Origin: Limisphaerales bacterium | GTDB taxonomy: Bacteria; Verrucomicrobiota; Verrucomicrobiia; Limisphaerales; UBA11358 | Direction of reading: 5' to 3' | Assembly: GCA_003455565.1 (NCBI GenBank) | Contig: DMQW01000476.1 | Location: 1-8,491 of the forward strand | DNA: 8,491 nucleotides | Part shown: positions 7,126 through 8,491 of the stretch, one piece after another | How the letters are laid out: each line of letters opens with the position of its first letter | How positions within the stretch are numbered: the stretch's first letter is position 1 | Translations under genes and position numbers: made by a program | The notes under the pieces: generated by a model | Database searches by the model: none | What the model saw: only the letters and a program-made list of their open reading frames with translations | What the model was told of the DNA's origin: nothing

Positions 7126-7758
7126 ATGCTCCACGCTGAATTCATCCCCGCCGCCGGAAAAGATTCCCGGCGTCTTTTGGTCATGCTCCACGGCCTCGGC
7201 GATTCGCCCGAAGGCTGGCGCTGGCTGCCTGGCGCGCTCAATCTGCCGTGGCTCAATTATCTGCTCGTCAACGCGCCGGACGAATACTACGGCGGCCATT
7301 CGTGGTTCGATTATCCCGGCAACATCGCGCCCGGAATTCAGCGCAGCCGCAAACTGCTTTTTGAATTGCTCGACGATCTGCGCGCGAAAAATTTTCCCGC
7401 CGATCAGATCACGCTCGGCGGTTTTTCGCAAGGCTGCCTCATGGCCATCGAAACCGGCCTGCGCTATCCGCACCGGCTCGCCGGCATCGTCGGCATCAGC
7501 GGCTGGGTTTTTGAAATTGAAAATTTAATCCGCGACTTCACGCCCGTCACCAAGCAACAACGCCTGCTCGCCACTCACGGCCACTTCGATCCCATCATTC
7601 CCTTCGACAAAGTGCGCGAACAAATCCAGATGCTCAAGACCGCCGGCCTCAACGTCCAGTGGCATGAATTCCCCAAGGAACACGCCATCCACGGCGAGGA
7701 GGAAATCGCCGTCATCCGCGAATTTATCCGCGCCGGTTATTTCGGGAAGGCAGAATAA
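7126..7758 (+). CDS. Alpha/beta-hydrolase, phospholipase/carboxylesterase family
   Basis: This 210-residue serine hydrolase resembles the small cytosolic carboxylesterases and acyl-protein thioesterases (PF02230-like). The oxyanion-loop motif VMLHGLGDS is at residues 19-27. The nucleophile is S101 in GGFSQG. The acid is D155 in THGHFDPIIPF. The histidine is probably H186 in KEHAIHGEEE, with H189 close by as an alternative. There is no signal peptide. The length and order of motifs are normal for the family. It is the last gene of the plus-strand operon, 3 bases after the haem protein, and no Shine-Dalgarno sequence is visible. Its last 15 bases form part of the left arm of inverted repeat R3. 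The natural substrate (short-chain esters, lysophospholipids or acyl-thioesters) cannot be read from the sequence. Confidence 0.92.
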   Translation: MLHAEFIPAAGKDSRRLLVMLHGLGDSPEGWRWLPGALNLPWLNYLLVNAPDEYYGGHSWFDYPGNIAPGIQRSRKLLFELLDDLRAKNFPADQITLGGFSQGCLMAIETGLRYPHRLAGIVGISGWVFEIENLIRDFTPVTKQQRLLATHGHFDPIIPFDKVREQIQMLKTAGLNVQWHEFPKEHAIHGEEEIAVIREFIRAGYFGKAE

Positions 7759-7838
7759 AGAAGGATGAATGAAGATTTTTTTTCGCACCCGCGCGCCAAT
7801 TTTGTTTCTTCATTCTTAATTCTTCATTCTGCCTTTCC
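7744..7838. repeat. Heptad inverted repeat R3 (AATGAAG type) between convergent genes
   Basis: Arms 7744-7774 and 7808-7838 pair at 26 of 31 positions around a 33-base loop. The right arm is three 7-base units, CTTCATT, CTTAATT, CTTCATT, then CTGCCTT. The left arm carries the matching AATAAAG, AAGGATG, AATGAAG. The loop contains a run of eight T (7776-7783). The element spans the esterase stop codon and ends 4 bases before the stop of the minus-strand small gene. It is well placed to act as a bidirectional 3'-end or terminator hairpin for the two convergent genes. The structure is seen; the role is inferred. Confidence 0.8.
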
Positions 7839-7842
7839 CCAA

Positions 7843-8052
7843 TCACCCCTTCAACTGACGGTTCGCACCGGGCATCCACATCTGTTCCGGGCGAGGTTCG
7901 TTGACGGCTTGCCAGTCCATCGCATCAGCCACCGCCGCGCGCATCTGCGCGAACCACCACTTCGCCCGCGTCATGCGGTGGGTGAGTTGCGCGCCGCCGT
8001 GGCGGCCCTGGCTGCCGTTGAAACCGAGTTCGAGTTGTTCGTTGGTTGTCAT
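7843..8052 (-). CDS. Small protein of unknown function with a WWFAQMR motif
   Basis: This is a 69-residue soluble protein. It opens MTTNEQLELGFNG, then has a basic middle (RHGGAQLTHRMTRAK) and a central aromatic/basic block, KWWFAQMRAAVADAMDW (about residues 31-47), likely an amphipathic helix. The tail is RPEQMWMPGANRQLKG. It has no membrane segment or cysteine pair and no enzyme motif. The codon usage and the ordered motif pattern support a real gene. From memory, similar small proteins with a WWF-QMR block occur as hypothetical genes in Verrucomicrobiota, but I cannot confirm this here. It lies downstream of the SLBB protein gene on the same strand, separated by about 200 bases with repeat R4. 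ATG at 8052 has no Shine-Dalgarno sequence. The function is unknown; a small adaptor or nucleic-acid-binding protein is possible. Confidence 0.65.
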   Translation of the reverse strand: MTTNEQLELGFNGSQGRHGGAQLTHRMTRAKWWFAQMRAAVADAMDWQAVNEPRPEQMWMPGANRQLKG

Positions 8053-8155
8053 AATTTTGTTTTAATTACGACCACACTTTCGCAGAGGAGGTAGGACAAA
8101 GGCTGTCCAAGCTGAAAATTATCCAAAATAAGTTTTGGGGGGGGAATTTCAGGAA
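8053..8155 (-). promoter_or_regulatory. Non-coding leader of the small gene, with a G8 tract
   Basis: No gene is seen here. It holds an AT-rich stretch just upstream of the small gene (8053-8067), a 5-base inverted repeat GGACA/TGTCC around 8094-8108, and a run of eight G at 8137-8144 (eight C on the gene strand). A promoter for the small gene could lie here, but I find no good -35/-10 pair. The G8 run could be a slippage-prone tract or a sequencing artefact. Confidence 0.3.
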
Positions 8156-8238
8156 AACATTCAACGCTGAACATTCAACATCGAACACCCAGTGCAAAAT
8201 ATTGGATGTTGGGAGTTCGATGTTGAATGTTGAATGTT
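8156..8238. repeat. Heptad inverted repeat R4 (AACATTC type) downstream of the SLBB gene
   Basis: The left arm 8156-8190 is five 7-base units: AACATTC, AACGCTG, AACATTC, AACATCG, AACACCC. The right arm 8204-8238 as reverse complement reads AACATTC, AACATTC, AACATCG, AACTCCC, AACATCC. Pairing left units 3-5 with right units 2-4 matches 20 of 21 positions. The loop in between is short, and the exact length depends on the register. The element ends 11 bases from the SLBB stop codon. Its unit sequence is the same type as R2 at 1760-1853, about 6.4 kb away. Confidence 0.85.
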
Positions 8239-8249
8239 GCCCTTGAAAA

Positions 8250-8491
8250 TCAGCGCAGTTCAATCACATCACCAATCTCCAGCGGAATGTCCGTGCCGTT
8301 GAACAAAACTTTCGCGTCCAACGCCGCACTTTCGCCCTGACGCGTGATGATGATTCTCTTCGGCTCCTGCGCCCCGATGTAATTCGCCGTGGCCACCGCC
8401 TGCGCCAGCGTCAGTCCCGCGACCCACGGCACCTGCGGATTTTGCACTGGCCCGACCATTGTGACGCCCGCCGCCTGCTGCTGCCGCAACG
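8250..8491 (-). CDS. SLBB-domain protein, C-terminal end (probable polysaccharide export protein), 5' part beyond window
   Basis: Only the last 80 or so residues are visible; the frame is open to the window edge at 8491. The segment reads VTMVGPVQNPQVPWVAGLTL, then AQAVATANYIGAQEP, then KRIIITRQGE, and ends IPLEIGDVIELR before TGA. This is the pattern of an SLBB (soluble ligand-binding beta-grasp) domain: V-G-V-x-x-P, an Ala-rich helix, a VxxxR strand, and a closing GDVI. SLBB domains are typical of outer-membrane polysaccharide export proteins of the Wza type, where they lie in the periplasm. The visible part cannot exclude other SLBB proteins such as ComEA-like or cobalamin-related ones. 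The TTG at 8489 should not be taken as the start. Repeat R4 follows 11 bases after the stop, then the small WWF gene. Confidence 0.75.
   Translation of the reverse strand, partial: LRQQQAAGVTMVGPVQNPQVPWVAGLTLAQAVATANYIGAQEPKRIIITRQGESAALDAKVLFNGTDIPLEIGDVIELR

Noticed and set aside
5383..7473. A 696-codon open frame on the minus strand, antisense to the response regulator, haem protein and most of the esterase
   Set aside because: All three plus-strand genes have clear family motifs. The antisense translation is rich in Gly, Val, Asp and His runs with no motif, which is what GC-rich codon bias leaves on the opposite strand.
8083..8092. An AGGAGGT sequence on the plus strand resembling a strong ribosome-binding site
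   Set aside because: No usable start codon and open frame follow it at the right distance.
7765..8094. A 109-codon plus-strand frame
   Set aside because: It begins inside R3 and runs antisense to the small WWF gene; no motif supports it.
677..8238. Heptad repeats as a CRISPR array or a transposon end
   Set aside because: Units are 7 bases with no unique spacers between them, no cas or transposase gene is present, and no target-site duplication is evident.
8066..8263. A 65-codon minus-strand frame between the SLBB gene and the small gene
   Set aside because: It reads straight through both arms of R4 and the C8 run; its sequence is repeat-derived.

Overview
The window is about 60% GC by eye and densely coding. 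It looks like a chromosomal segment from a Verrucomicrobiota-like bacterium. That placement is an inference from gene style (Haem_bd-type protein, elaborate hybrid kinase, a small WWF-QMR protein next to an SLBB export protein), from the lack of Shine-Dalgarno sequences at every visible start, and from the unusual intergenic repeats. No marker gene proves it.

Left block, minus strand (2891 down to 1): a 2-oxoacid dehydrogenase operon in the order E1 alpha, E1 beta, E2. E2 runs off the left edge, so its catalytic domain and any E3 are not visible. The three genes encode the thiamine-diphosphate E1 heterotetramer and the lipoyl-bearing acyltransferase core. The substrate (pyruvate, branched-chain oxoacid or acetoin) cannot be settled from sequence alone. 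Both internal junctions of the operon are filled by long inverted repeats.

Middle block, plus strand (3023 to 7758): four tightly packed genes reading away from the dehydrogenase operon across a 131-base divergent region. They are a five-domain cytoplasmic hybrid histidine kinase (pseudo-receiver, kinase core, two receivers, HPt); a REC-HPt-REC protein whose start overlaps the kinase stop (ATGA); a membrane-anchored CxxCH haem-binding protein; and a GFSQG serine esterase. The first two genes together carry five receiver-like domains and two HPt domains but no DNA-binding or enzymatic output domain.

Right block, minus strand (8491 down to 7843): the C-terminal end of an SLBB-domain protein, probably a polysaccharide export protein, followed by a 69-residue conserved-looking small protein of unknown function.

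The most unusual signal is non-coding. Four intergenic elements (677-772, 1760-1853, 7744-7838, 8156-8238) are each an inverted repeat whose arms are built from tandem 7-base units. Two share the AACATCC/AACATTC type, one is AATTAAA, and one is AATGAAG/AATTAAG. Every loosely spaced gene 3' end in the window has one; the divergent promoter region and the tightly coupled operon do not. The shared 7-base period and hairpin layout across different base sequences points to a common way of arising or a common role, probably in mRNA 3'-end or intercistronic control.
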